The notes under the pieces were generated by a model that saw only the letters and a program-made list of their open reading frames with translations, made no database searches and was not told where the DNA came from. 64,000 nucleotides of DNA, taken from assembly GCF_029227915.1 (NCBI RefSeq), contig NC_079879.1:6572001-6636000 (forward strand), in the 5' to 3' direction. This DNA comes from Hydractinia symbiolongicarpus (lineage: Eukaryota > Cnidaria > Hydrozoa > Anthoathecata > Hydractiniidae). The translations under genes were made by a program, and so were the position numbers. This document shows, piece after piece, positions 36,945 to 50,153 of the stretch (its first letter is position 1; each line of letters begins with the position of its first letter).

Positions 36945-37290
36945 TTTAAGGCCTATCAATAAAAAAATTAAACCAGAGCAATAAATCGCTCTCCAAGGTT
37001 ACAATTATCGAGCAACGTGAATAACAGTTTATAAACGCATATTTTATCACAAAGTCTTTTTGTATCTATTTTATATCTTTTTTATGTATATTTTGGTTCT
37101 TTTTTACTGTAACTAATAGAAAGGAAACATTTATTTCCATGTGTGATGAGTTGATATTGCTTGGCCAGAAAAACATTTTTTGGAATTGGGGGAGCAATTA
37201 ATGGCTCAGCTAGTTTCTCATTTTTCAGAATTGGGTGGGCCTTTGCGCGAGCAAGAGCACTTCTTCTCCCCTTATTGATAGGCCCAATCT
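36945..37290. repeat. MITE-like dispersed repeat, copy 2, with inverted ends
   Basis: About 340 bp that begins TTAAGGCCTATCAATAAAAA and ends TTATTGATAGGCCCAATCTT, giving inverted termini of about 13 bp (GGCCTATCAATAA). Most of it aligns with 2838-3165 in the same orientation. It has no coding capacity. The inverted termini make a non-autonomous DNA transposon the best reading. Confidence 0.65.
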
Positions 37291-37419
37291 TATTATTTTT
37301 TAGACTAAATTTTAGGGGGATTTCAGGATATTGATGTCAATTTAAAGAGGATTTTAGGAAAAAACAAAACTGTAAGTTAACAGAACGACAGATCATTATA
37401 TACAAAAAAAATTCACTCA

Positions 37420-38400
37420 ACCTTTTAAGGTTACTGTAAAGGAAACATTTTTTTTTAAGTTTTTTGCAAAAAATTCATGACATATAGAAAAATTTCTTTC
37501 GAATGACATATTTTATATTCCATGAAAATATTTGGCACATCCCTTTTTTCTGGAAAAACTTTTTCAGAAGTGTTATATCCTTCACACCTTCAAGAAAATA
37601 TGTGCAAAATGCATTGAGCATATTTTTTGTAAACATTATACATGATATGGCACTCCCGTATAAATATATGCATAATAATATTTTTTAGATAGTTTACTTT
37701 CACCATCGATACACATATAGATGTTGTCATATGAAAAATTATTAAAAAAAACAAAGTTAAGGAGTATGCATATGAGCTGTCTCTTGTAACCCTGACTTCT
37801 GTCTATTAATAATTCTGAACGTGTGCACGCATATTCAGCATAAGAAAAAAGTTGGCACTTCTGTCATCTTTCTGCATACACAGTTCACACATTTTCACAA
37901 CACCTACGAAAATCTTTAAAAACAAATGTCTCGTTAGTAAATTTTCGCATACATGCCTTTACGTTTGTGGTCTCTTTTTCTGAAAGCTTCCTATTGGCTC
38001 ATTGAAATTTTCGGTAATGGAAAGCTGAATAAATTATGCACAAAAAGTTCCCGGATTTTTTTGTATAAATTACTGATTAGCGAATTAGACGACAGAAAGA
38101 AAAAAAATATGCATTTTTTTGATTGATTATATATAATTACAAATAATTTCATAACGACGTTATTAGGAAAAAAAAACGGGAACCTTTTTGAATTTAATTT
38201 ATGCTGAATATAATGGTGCAAAAAAGAGAAGTCTGCGACCAGGCGTTCTGAAAAAGAAGCCATTTTAAAACGTATGGTGAAAAAAAAAAATGGTGTGTGT
38301 TTATTTCATTATATTTTCTTTTTGGAAAATTAACATTTCACGAAAATAACACCATCAAAAAAGTCTTTCATCAAGCATTCAGAAACAAAAAAAAGAAGAA
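37420..38400 (+). mobile_element. Dispersed element, copy A (inverted relative of 55480-56245)
   Basis: This stretch matches 55480-56245 as its reverse complement over most of its length. Shared pieces include AAATATTTGGCACATCCC, TCCTTCACACCTTC, GCATATGAGCTGTCTCTTGT, CTGACTTCTGTCTATTAATA and ATTTTCGCATACATGCC. On the minus strand both copies share a short frame start, MASFSERLVADF in this copy (ATG at 38263), continuing FLHHYI. Compared with copy B this one has roughly 180 extra bases within that frame. It is a non-autonomous DNA element or a relic of one; I cannot name the family. Confidence 0.7.
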
Positions 38401-41400
38401 AAAAGATTGTAGGTAAATTTTCCGCTTATTTGTATGAGATTACGCGATCAAATTGATAAAAAAAGTAACAAAAAAGTAGGAGATTGTAGGAAACTCTTTT
38501 CAAACTTCAACTTTAAAAGTTGTTAATTTTGTATAATATAATAATTCATATAAAAAAGGAAAGAATGGATGAAAAGTATTTCGAATTACATTAAATAAAT
38601 ATCAGGGTTTTTGCTAAGTGCTAGAGACTAACTTCCTTGGTTTTCCCAAGAACTTACTGACATTAAAATGTTAAAAAAAAATTAGGAGTTTGTATGAGAA
38701 ATTATATTTTCAGGTAGTTTTGTATGTGATTGTATGAGATTATAGGAGATTTGTCATTTTGTACGAGATTGTATTATTTTGGATGAGGGTGGGCACCCTG
38801 TATAAACACAAATTTTAGAAACAAAGATGTAGTTTTATACTAATTTTATACTTGAAAATTAACCACATTGCCTGACATAACTTGAAATGTTCTTGTGTGG
38901 ATTGCCCAGATTCTATTATAACAAAAAAGAATTAACTATAGATAACTTATTTTCTAAAAATCCTTCTCTAGATACATCTTTATAACTTGATAAAAGGGCA
39001 ACCGAGTTAAAATAAAAGAGTGGGGCTAATATTTTTGCATGTTTTGCTATTATAAACTCCAGGAAGAAAGTTCAACTTATATACCCCAGGAAAAAAGTTA
39101 ACTTATTCCACTTCCATTGTAACTCTTGATATATGGATTTTGTTGTTTACATTTTCAGTGGTAAGCTTTTCCAGCTCTGGCATCTGCATGGCATGAAAAA
39201 AGATGGGGCCCTAGGTAAAGCAAAGTAATTATCAGTCCAATTCAGGCCTGGAAATTTGTGGAGTCTAGGGAAACGATCCATCATTACTGTGTTTCTAAGC
39301 TGACGAAAATGATCAAAACATTTTTTCCGCAAAGTAGACCTTACAGAAACGATACGTTAACAACGGTAATAATTAGCTTTAAACCGATAAATAAGTGTAG
39401 AACGATTTCATAATTGCCCTAGTTAGTGACAAGACCTATTCCATAGTAGTAAAATATTATAATATAAATATATAATATTATAATATAAAATTATTATAAT
39501 TTGAAATATTGTCCAAGGGAAACCATTTATATATTGTTACCGTCTTTATTAATTTGCGGAAACGTCGCGGCAACGAAACGATGGTTTTCATCAAACTTCT
39601 AGGCCTGCATTTCATCACACAATGGCATTCTTAGGACTTTAGATGAATTCAAAAAAATAAGAAGGCACCGATTCAATCTGCACTCGATAATAGTTTAAAA
39701 CCACAAACCATGTTTCCATGAGAAGAAATCCACAGGAAAACCCCTCTCTTTACAAAATCCTAGCATCTTTTTTCGTCAAGCAAATGACAGTGCTAGAGTC
39801 AAAAACCTTACTGCTGAAAAATAACAAATAATGCCACACTGGAATTTATTTATGGCTATAATTACTAGCTCTTCAGCTTGGACCACACACTACACTACCA
39901 CTTCCAAAAATTATCCTGTTTACTTAAACTAAAGTCTGAACCACCATAACAATTCATTCAATGAATTCTCAGCCGTTCTTAAATTATTTAACCCTCAAAA
40001 GCCTGATTGCTAGCTAGCTTAAACTGTGGGGCAGGTATAGGGTCGTATGGAAAGGATACCTGTTTTTCTTGTTTAGTTCACTAGATTAAGGGTCGTGCAT
40101 CGTGTGCGAGACAGGCCTGAAACTTAGCCTGACTAAACTTGGGTTTTATTATATCTGAAAACTAAATTAGGTTGGGTATGGAAGTAAGAACAAACGACTC
40201 TGTATTTCTCATTGGTTCAGTGTTAGCTACATACGAGCCACCCAACTAAAGTCTAGCCACCAAACACAGCACCACTCTATCCCAAAACGAACGCGACCAG
40301 GTGAACGGATTTTGCTTAAATCAGCATGACGTGACTAAATAAAGTTTTGGCGGATTCTTCATTCACGTGCAACTGGTGTTCAATTCAGTTGGAAGCATAT
40401 AATACTTAAACAGCTGATTTCATAACGACAGTTTTTAATGGTTGATCAAGTTAAAAAAAAAAATGAAAAATGAAAAAAAAAGAAAGAAACAAACTGTTAA
40501 ATAAATATTTCCGGTCCAATGTTGTGTCGTCTCGCAATGTCAACTTTATTTATCTTCATACTATTAGTTATCTTTCTACGTGGTCTCAGTAGTTTATTTT
40601 TCACATTGTAAAGTTAATATGTCATCAATATATTATTTCTTCATGTTCTTGGGAGTTCACACTTGCATAATAGAGGCTGTTTACAACTAAACAACTAAAA
40701 CATTTTTTACACTTGTGATCGCAAAAAATATAGCGGTCAGTATTGCTTTATATCCTTGTCGTAATATAAAGCAAAACTATCTAGCTTCTCTGTAACTCTT
40801 GTTTTTTTCAACTGTACGGTTTTTAATTAACGATATTTGTACGAATCAATAAGGAAAACATTCATTTTTTGAAATATTAGGAACATTAAAAATCAGTTTT
40901 ATGTGAAGGGTTGTATAAAAACTGTCAGAGCTATTCATGTGAGCCACTGACAAAATTATTGACCGTCTGCAGAGTGAACGACTGAAAAACAGGTCGTATG
41001 ATCCACATAGGGGTAAAACAATCATGATAGCACATTGGAATGACTTTCAAATTCCGGAGTCTACTGGCTTGCACTTTTGTTCAGGTAGCTACAACAACAT
41101 ACCAGGGATAGTTAGTTCCATATTTTAAGAGTCTAAAGCGTTAAAAGAACCATCACAACATACTACGTGTAAATTGCAACCTTGACCCCAGGACCTTGGT
41201 CATGTTTAGTTTGTTTGTAGTCGGAAAGTTTTTATTTTGCTGGATGCAATATACAAAGGTGGATCAACGTTTTTTAAGCGTATTGAGTTTTGATCAGAAA
41301 TACAAAGGGATTTTCAGCAAGTTTTAGACTAGCGCGCCATATTCGTTGTGCTGCAGTTTATGTTAAATTAGCGCTCGATATATTTTTACGGGAATATATT

Positions 41401-41689
41401 TAACGATTTTTATCAATTGTGGGAAGAGGTTAATACTTTATAGCGATGGAATGTACGAGAGGAAAAATAAAAATTGACATATTTAGCTGGAATCACAGTG
41501 AAGTTAGGTTGTTAGCCTTTTTTTCGAACCCTAAAATATAGTTATAAGCGACCCTCCAATTTTGCATGCTCCCGGAGGCTTTTTCGATAGGAGCGCTTAT
41601 TTCTATAATTGGAAAGGGATTTTTTAATCAATTTAGGTCTTAGAATGAAATATTTTATAAGGAAAAGGTTAAAATACAAAAATAAATCT

Positions 41690-41695
41690 TTTATT
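41690..41695 (-). other. Polyadenylation signal AATAAA for the TRP channel gene
   Basis: TTTATT on the plus strand reads AATAAA on the minus strand about 210 nt after the TRP stop codon. Position and sequence fit a poly(A) signal, but such hexamers are common in A+T-rich DNA. Confidence 0.4.
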
Positions 41696-41904
41696 AAGCT
41701 TTTTAAACCATTTTAAAATTTTTACATTTCATAAACATCAAACTCCGCCTGTTTAGAAATTGAGGTTTAATGTAAGGTTTTTGTCTAAAAAGAGAAAAAT
41801 GCTTTTTATGAAGTAAGAATAGTTGTTTGTCTTGCAAAACTAATTCGCGTAATGCTTCTATTTTTGATTTGTACAATATATTACAACAATAAAACACGCG
41901 TGTT

Positions 41905-44900
41905 TTATTCTGTAGTGTAACCACTCTTTGGCTGCAAAGGTCTTCTCGGTCTTCTTCTAACACCTTTGTTTGTTCGACTTTCGATAGCTAAAAAAATAAA
42001 AAAATATGAATAAAATACACTAGAAGTTATCATTTTTTTTATTTATCTGTTAGCCTAGACTCTAAAACAATACTTAGCCAAATTGAAACCACAGGATTGT
42101 TTGTATGATAGCCAAGAAAACCTCCCCTCGTTACTCCTCCCCTCTGCACGCATGCTAAAATGAAAAATCATAGCAAGGGGAGAGTTCCCTGGCTGTCTGT
42201 AGTATAGTATGTAAAATTTTTACGGGAATACAAATTCACGTCAGCCAAGTTTTAAGGGTTTTTAATAATCAGACATGTTTGAACCCCGGTTAATCATAAA
42301 CATAAATAAATAACATCATCCTGTTGCATGAATTAGAAATTTGTCACTACTCTCGTTATCTATTTTTTGAAACAATACCCCAGTCTTGATCCCAGGGCCT
42401 GTAGCGTTTCATTATTATAATAAAAAAATTCTACAGATCCTGAGGTTGACGTTGCCCTTTGTCAATTTGTGAAAATAACCTAAATCTAAAGAAACAATAA
42501 ACAATATGAAATAATGGAAGAATTGCAGGCTTGTAATTTCAAATATTCTCTCTTTAAACGAAAAAGGGATCTTACATTCTTTAATCATATCAATTGTTCT
42601 CTTCTGTGAAGCTCCTATTTTGGTTTTCGTTGCTTCTACTTCTGCATCTAGTTCAACTTGTCTTTGGGATAATTTTTCAAGCTCTGTGTGAATCAATGTT
42701 AAATGGTCGGTACCAACTGGTTGTTTCTCCTCCTTAGAAAAAGCTGCCTTTCCTACAGCAGACAAACATTGTTAAATTGTGGTGTCAATATAGATACCTT
42801 CAAGACAAAATGTCCAGCAAATTAATCAAATCGACCATTCTCGACCCTAACCTCTAACCCTAACCCTAACGAGAATGCGAATCAACATTAGTTTAGGTCA
42901 TTCACATCGAAATTTAGTCCAGAGAAAAAATTGTCCTACTTTCTTTAGCAGGAAATAACATTGATCATGAAGGCAAACTTATAATTTTAAGGCCGCCTTT
43001 TTTAGAGATATTTGTTAAGAACAAAATTGATGATTTTTTACAAATTCGGAACATTTTCCGAAGATTTAAGATTTTTAATCCAGTTTGAAAATTGAACAGT
43101 TTAATTCTATTATCCACAGTTAGCTTTTCATTCCAATCTAGTTAGTGTGTATCTTTCTATAAGTAAAAATATTAGTTTACCGAGAAAGTTGGTGATCTCT
43201 TCTACCTTTGTCGTGATATGTTCGATACCAATATTTATATTTTGTCCGTCATCGCCCACCTTATTTCCATCAAATGGAACGACCTACAATGCGCGGAAAC
43301 AAAGTTATTAACAAAGACAAAAAACTAAAAAAATGCAAAATAAATGACAGCTCTGTTGTTGAAATTGTTTTTTCTCTCTTCAATACGACACTGAAAAAAG
43401 AAGCCTCAAAAGTTGCGAAATGAAGTAAGCAAGAGTCTAAAATAGGAAGGATTGTGCTAGGTTATTCATTCAGTTTGCAAGGCAACAAGACAACAGACAA
43501 AGTTGAAATAAGCAAAGAAAATAAAAAATAAGATCTCCAAGGTTCTAAAAGTTATTATTAAAGTTTTAAAGTAAAATGTAAATAAAAATAATTTATTTTC
43601 TATGTAAGAATACATTACCATTGGGCCGCAGCTGTTTCTCATATACTTTCTTAACTGTTTTGTTTTGGAAATGGACAGCTCTTGTTCTTCGTTAATAGCC
43701 AAGGAAGCAATTAATAAATTCGCATTCGCGTTAGCATTTTTATGCAATCTGCAAAATACCTCAGAGATACGACCGATGTAGATGTACAACAACAATACAG
43801 CTACCATAGCAAAATATGACCCAACTACAACTTGCCCAACGTGGTGATTCACAGAATTTAAAGGATCTTTAGGATATTTCCCTTTCACAGCTAATATCCA
43901 TACGTAGTAAGCCTATAAGCAGGAATCAGATAATTAGATTTATTATAAAGGAGATATTATGGATAAAAATAGATAAAAATATTTTTCTAATCTGGTTTAG
44001 CCAATACTTTTTGAAAGTTGGGGAGAAGTGACTGAATTTTGTATTTGCTGAATGTTCTTACTGACATTTTTCTGGTCGATAAGTATTTCTAACTGATTTC
44101 GAAAAAGAAAAAGTCCTGCAAAAAAAATATATAAAAAATGCTTGCATGATGAAACATAAGATATTTTGAATCATTGAATCACAAGATAACAAAAACATAC
44201 AACAACAACAACAACTACAAAACAAACAAGCAAACAACAACAGAAACAAACAAACAAACATAAAACATCAAAACTCACCACATCCGATAGTGATTCTAAT
44301 GCATGGTCTTCTTTGAATTTAGTGACGTCCGCGTCTTCATTTGAGCCACCAAACAACATATAGAAGAGGAAGACATATGGGATGTAGAAGACCATATAAA
44401 GTAACAGGAACTTACAAGTCTCTGATATCACATGACCTATAAAGAAAAACTGCTTTGCAAGAAAAACACATTCATATTCAAACCGGAAGGAGCGCCGCAG
44501 AAGAAATAACAGAACCTAACGTACGTAAAAATGCGTAAAAAACAATTTAAGGAGTAACTATTCCAGCAGAGCAACTTAAAAAAAACCTTCCTTAAAAAAA
44601 GAAGTTGGCTTTGTTTTACAAAGCTAACTCGTTTTTGATTGTTGAACTGTAGCAATTGGTGTGAAAACAGTATAATGCAATGAAAAAAAAAGAGCTTTGT
44701 GCCTCGCCTAACCCAATACCTTAACCCTATGTAAGATTGTTATCAACCTCGTCCCCAAACTTTTTTGTCTCTTTTGGGGCTGCGCTTGATGATATATTAA
44801 GTGATATATTTAAAGTGATGCAGGTGCAGGGATCGGGGTTGATTTTTTACCAAAAATCTTTATTTAAATTGTATACCAAAGAAGCATAAGCAGAGAATAT

Positions 44901-47900
44901 AAAAGGGCTTTTTTACCTAATAACACGGTTAGTTCCGAAAACATTCCTATTACTCGCAAAGTTTTGTATAACCGAAACCACACCAACAACAAAGATATCG
45001 CCGATATAAGTTTTGCTGCTTTAAAAGTATCTCTGTTCGGTTCGATAACATTAACAATATGCAAAGCAAACATGATCAATACGAATACCAAAGAAACCCA
45101 TTCGAATATATTCCAGGAGTCTTGCCAAAAAGCAGATTTGTAATGCTGTATGCGCTGCACTTCTTCGTTGTAATATTCACGTTCTTCTTCCCATCTGGGA
45201 TGACAGTAAGGTTTTTGCTTACGAACACAAAGCAACCTCTGTTCTTTGTACGCATTGTCCCTTTGAGAAGATCGTCGCACGAATAGAATTTGCTGAAATA
45301 CAAAGTAACAAATATTTGTTTTGCATAATACAATGTAAAGCTTTAAAATGACGTTTGGTCAAAGTTGGAAACTGATGGGATAAGTTTGACGTAAAACAGT
45401 CGATGTTATGTAGGTTGTTGTTTAAAAGACAATTTGATTGATTGATAACTTCAAGGCATTTGTCAAGACAATATCCTTGTCTTCAAGGGCCCATTTTTAT
45501 CTTTCTGACAATCTCAGACGAAGAGATAGAATAGCAACTAACCGAGGAAGGTCTTGGACTAAAAGAAATACACGCCGACATTTTCGTTTTAATTGTTCCG
45601 TAACAACAAATTGTTCGGCTTTGGGTTTAGTTTCAAATTAACGGTGAAAAAAGCTAGTGGAAATGTTTTTTTTGCACAGGGTGCTACTATTTATGCAACT
45701 TGTGTTAACCCTCTCAGAACATGCATTTTCATCTGTACATTTGGGTAATATTTGCGAGTTTACCTGCATTGATGCACAAAAATCAATACAAGCAAAATGT
45801 CGAAATTACGAGGATTGAACTACAAAAAATTAAATCAAGAGGAATTTTTATCTTTTATAAATTTGATTCTAACTTGTTGTAAGGTCAAAAAGGGACGATC
45901 AAAATTATTGAAATTAAGCATATTACGATTCTATCAAAATTTACCTTTATCCAGAAATAAAATGTCAAAATGAAGAAAATGACAGCAAGGACAATTTTCC
46001 ATGCTTTATCCTTCACAGGTGTGAATTGACGATCATATGCTGAGAAAGGGAGTGTGTATGTGAGAACTGTCGCCAGAACAGCGTAGAATATATTCCAGAA
46101 GTTGTTGATGATGGCTTGTGTTTTGCCAAAAAGGCTCCATTTGACATCTAAAAGTTTTTGTATGGCAGGATGCATGATCAAATCTAATTCATTGTACATC
46201 ACGATCGCCTAAAATGAAGAAATATTGTTGACGTAAGTATATTAAAGTTGATGTTCTGATTTAGTATTCAATTTTTTCTTTCATGATGATCGTTGATCGT
46301 GGTTACCACTTTGCAAGGGCTATAGCTCAAGATTTAGCGACTTCTGAACACTTTGATCGATTTTTCTAAAAGTAGACTTAATCTTCTTACAAGATCATGC
46401 GGTTTTCACGCTGCTATAACCCAAGGAAGTTTAAAAAACCCATCTTGTATAGCCTAATGCGAGAAACTTGGGAATTATTTTTTAAAAAAATGCACGACTT
46501 TCCAGTAATTAAAGGGTTAAAAATATAATTTTTAGAAAAAAAGTCTTTAGAATGTATGATACTACATTAAAACCTATTTCGGATTAAAATTAAACAATTT
46601 CAAGTTAAAAAATATTTTTGGTCATATGTTTAAATTTAGATTTTACAAGCACTGTTTTCGACCAAAATTATTAGGTAAGTAAACATTTTAACTGCTTTGT
46701 GTGTTGTAAAAATTTTTGTAAACAAGTTGCTTTCAATTGTTGTGCTGATTCAGAACGCAGTGGAACTCTTATGTAAAACAATAAAACTGTATGCGACGAT
46801 CATCTCAACTCTTATTTTTATCTTCAAAGCGGACTGTCAGAATTTATGTTTAAACAACTAAAATATCCAAAATACCAAAGAATTCCCAATCCAGAAACTA
46901 GTACCTGCAGTACACTTCTCGAATCTTTTTGACCGCCTCTAGCTTTTACATCAAATTCCAAGTGATCCAGGTAATAGTATCGTCTACGCATCGCATTGTC
47001 TTCCACAAAAAATTGATTTAGTCCCTCGTAAGCAAGTTGCGGCATTTTTTCGACCATCAAGAACACGGCTGAGTTTCCGAAGATATCGTAAACACCGGCA
47101 GGAGCACCAAGTTTTAACAAAAACTTGACTGATTCACGGGCACCTGTTGAAGACAGATTGCATTTAGTTCTTCATATAAATATGTATCCCAATACTTATA
47201 AATAATAAACAAAAACAGACAACAGATTAGTAGAACGTGAAATAAAAATAACAAACAACAAAATAAAATAGAAAAACCACAAGTAAATGTAACAATAGTA
47301 CCTATTTCTGCTGCAACCTGTAACGGAGTTCTTTGAATAAAATCAACCTCATCAATCATAGCACCAGCTTGTATCAGTACTTTCATCGCTTCTACTGAAT
47401 CATACCGAGCAGCATAGTGAAGGGGAGTTTGTTCTTCTCCGTTGGTCTTCGAGTTGATAATTGCTAAAATGAATTCGAGAAGCTTAGCAACCCAGAACTT
47501 AAGAGAGAAATTGTTCGCTTGTCTATTTATTTGCTGTTCAAACCTCGCTCCCAAGGCATCTTGACTTTTATGATAAACTAGATAGCGACCGCTCATGATA
47601 AACGATAAGAGACACTGGGTATACGGGGATGTGTTTTTTTTAATAGATGAAAGAAAAAGTACAAAATTGTGATTTTCTTAAGGATCAATATTTGAAAATA
47701 AAGTAACTTGTGATGCTTGTGGAACAGAAAGAAAGATCCAAAAGTGTGATAAAATTGTTTTTTCTAAACTATATTTGGCGTATAAGCGCAAATAAGTCAT
47801 ATATGCCGTTGTTAATAATAATGTGATATCTTCAATAAATTTGCTAAGGTGAACAGTTAAACAAAGGTTAAAATAGACAATGAGGGACACACAACTTGAG

Positions 47901-49345
47901 ACTCACCATTATTTTCGAGCAGGAATTCTACCATTTCCGGGTAATTAGCTGCTGCAGCTAAATGAAGAGGAGTCCTACCAAATTTATCTCTATGATTGAC
48001 GTCTGCTCCTCTCTGAATTGCAAAATACGCCACATCTATGTGCCAATCTCTGACCACAGCAAAAAATATACTTTGGCCATACACATCTGGATAGTTAAAG
48101 GTAGCTCCTACTTTTAAAAGAGAATCAACAAATGCAAGATTAACTGCGTCTTTGTCGTCCTCTCCAGTACCAAGCCTGTAAAAATTTATCATGGAGAACA
48201 ATAAACACTTCATAAGATCTACAGGTACTTGTTACAGCCCAATTATTGGTTCAAAGAAACGACGTGAAGACGTATTATTTCGCCCTGCTTTGATATAATT
48301 GCATTATTCTATTCTTTTTAACGAGTCAATATGTTTTACTTAATTATTGCTAAGTTATTACATTCAGTTACAAGTTATGATCAGATTTCATCTGTAGCGT
48401 GACCTGTTTTTCATTTACTGTAAGTGCATACAGAGATTAATGCAGTCTAGAAAGAACCTTCCCTCTAGATTGGATGAAAAGCGTAATAAACGTTGGTTGC
48501 TGGTATGTTAAGCATATTTTTTGTTAACAATGAAAAGTACTTTTTCAGACTTATAATATGCTTAGGTTATGCTTAATGACAAAAAGATTTATTGGAATAT
48601 GCTTATGAAAAACACATGATCAGGCTCAAAAATGCCTATTTAAAAAAAGAAACATCTCAATTGAATAATGAACACCAGTAAATAACTTAAATCTCACTAC
48701 ATACTGGTTAATTCAGACTTAAGAATAAAAAGAAACACTGCTTATGAAACAAAAAACATAAAAACTTCACAATATTTTTTTAGGCTTCACATAATGCTTA
48801 GTATCCTAAGCATAAAAAATGCTTAAAAAATGGTGGATGCTTATAAATGCTTTCATTTAAAAATAAACAAAAACGTGTAGATGGTAAAAAAATCAATTAC
48901 ATTTTTACCTGGCAAAGTATGACAATAAACTCTTGCTGCTTGGATCTTCAAACCCTAACTGATTGTCAGAAGTGGACTGATGTAAATCGTCCCATTCTTT
49001 TAAACAGCCTCGCCTTGAAAGACGATTTTGCTCCTTATTTGAAAGAAACTCTATAGGTACTGGCCCTTTTCGGAATAAGGTACTTGAACTTACAACCAAA
49101 TTCCTTGATGTATCAATTCCTTCATACTCAGAATACTGCGTGTTTTCGAATTGCTCCGGAATGACAACCTTACGAATAGATCCAGGCGATCGAGTTGATT
49201 TGAAGGACCTGACAGATTGTAATTCTACCTCATCACCTACATTAACTCCGAAGAAGAACTCGTTTACTTTGCCATATGCGTCTGTCCCTGCCCCTGTGAC
49301 ACGATTAAGAAACCCTTTTGATGAGTCTCTAACCGTTGCCCACAT
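41905..49345 (-). CDS. Ankyrin-repeat TRP channel, TRPA/pyrexia-like, 853 aa
   Basis: Predicted six-transmembrane cation channel of the plasma membrane with N-terminal ankyrin repeats. Exons in transcription order: 48909-49345, 47907-48175, 47302-47463, 46905-47143, 45945-46208, 44917-45292, 44279-44436, 43619-43912, 43181-43283, 42576-42752, 41905-41987. All phases agree (2562 nt). Residues 1-145 are a unique N-terminus. Ankyrin repeats span about 150-330 (FGRTPLHLAAAANYPEMVEF, EEQTPLHYAARYDSVEAMKV, QRTPLQVAAEIGARESV). Then come FFVEDNAMRRRYYYLDHLE and LDLIMHPAIQKLLDVKWSLF, a TRPA-type pre-S1 segment. S1 (IFYAVLATVLTYTL), S2 (IVLAVIFFILTFYFWI), S3 (SLVFVLIMFALHIVNV), S4 (ISLLLVWFRLYKTLRVI), S5 (LLLYMVFYIPYVFLFYML), a short pore region and S6 (GSYFAMVAVLLLYIYIG) follow. 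The C-terminus (about 770-820) is coiled-coil-like and the end is basic (RRRPRRP). TRPA/pyrexia assignment is from memory of the pre-S1 block; another ankyrin-TRP subfamily is possible. Confidence 0.85.
42846..42872. repeat. Short telomere-like CCCTAA repeat in TRP intron
   Basis: About three units of CCCTAA (CTAACCCTAACCCTAAC). This is the animal telomere repeat motif in interstitial form, too short to mean more than chance or repair. Confidence 0.5.
44195..44262. repeat. CAA/CAAA low-complexity tract in TRP intron
   Basis: ACAACAACAACAACAACTAC followed by several CAAACAAG/CAAACAAA units, just downstream of the donor of exon 44279-44436. Minus-strand frames over it (Cys/Leu/Val-rich) are artefacts of the repeat. 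Confidence 0.8.
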
Positions 49346-49876
49346 TGTCTGTAAAATCTGGTCTTACACGATTTTATGGCTGTAACATCTTAAACATTTC
49401 TTTACTTCTTACTGTGTCTTATTATTATTTTATAAAAACACCATAAAGTTATTACGAATGCTCTCTTGCAGTAATTATATCAATTAAATTTGATTGATAT
49501 GTTGTAAAAGACTTTGTTTATCACTATTATATAGAATGAGCTTAGATGAGCTGAGCGTAATAAGTAACTGTAATTGCAGCTGGTGCATGGTTGATTAACT
49601 CCGTGGTTAATGTACTTCTTGTTATGTTGCTAGAAGTGCTGTAGGATAGTTGAACACATGAGCACCGACGGTTTTTAGCGGTTAGAAAAATAAAGCAAAC
49701 CCATTCCCAGCGCCTAAACATTTAGAATTTAAAAGCAGGATAACGAGGCGAAAAGTACATGTTGTGAAAGCTTTAACCCAAAGGAATGACAGCTCCAAGG
49801 TTCCTGGCGAACATCTTACACTGGTAATCTAAGTTGAGGAAGTCTTAAATGTATCTCCAATAAAATGTTAGCATGT

Positions 49877-49985
49877 GTATCAGATGACCTTATTGGTCAA
49901 AAACGGATGATCTTATTATTCGAAATCATTTGATCTGATTGGTCGAAAGTGGATGACTTGATTAGACGAAATCGGAAAACTTGTT
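49877..49985. repeat. Degenerate short tandem repeat upstream of the TRP gene
   Basis: Four imperfect units of about 20-26 bases: GATGACCTTATTGGTCAAAA, GATGATCTTATTATTCGAAA, GATCTGATTGGTCGAAAGTG and GATGACTTGATTAGACGAAA. Each pairs a GAT-rich start with an ATTGGTC/ATTCGAA-like core. They lie about 530-640 bp upstream of the TRP start codon and could be a cis-regulatory cluster or a decayed minisatellite. Confidence 0.5.
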
Positions 49986-50153
49986 TATTTGGCCGATGCG
50001 TACGCGTATAAAAAATTGTTCGAAGCGAAGGAGAACCAAAACATAAGCAATGCCGTAATTAGTAAAAAATAATCATTTTATATTTTTCTTTTGTATTTTT
50101 GCTGATGCATGGATGAATTCACAGAATCTTGAAGGCGGGTGGAGCCACTTTAT

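Larger units (their letters stand above)
36402..41904. other. Repeat-rich intergenic region between GST and TRP channel genes
   Basis: I see no gene here. The region contains a MITE-like element (36945-37285), one copy of a longer dispersed element (about 37420-38400), a C-run of 17 near 36922, an AT-only palindromic stretch near 39450-39500, and A+T-rich unique-looking DNA. The 5' region of the GST gene (36402 upward) and the 3' UTR of the TRP gene (41904 downward) lie at its ends. Confidence 0.6.

Noticed and set aside
42846-42872. CCCTAA repeats as a telomere or chromosome fusion
   Set aside because: Only about three units inside a TRP intron; far too short.
44065-44118. Extra TRP exon in the pore region
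   Set aside because: The model joins in frame without it; the full 54-nt version contains a stop in the required phase, and only a shorter 27-nt version would fit.
44058-44431. Cys/Phe/Val-rich minus-strand frames next to a TRP exon
   Set aside because: They extend from exon 44279-44436 through the donor into a CAA/CAAA low-complexity intron tract.
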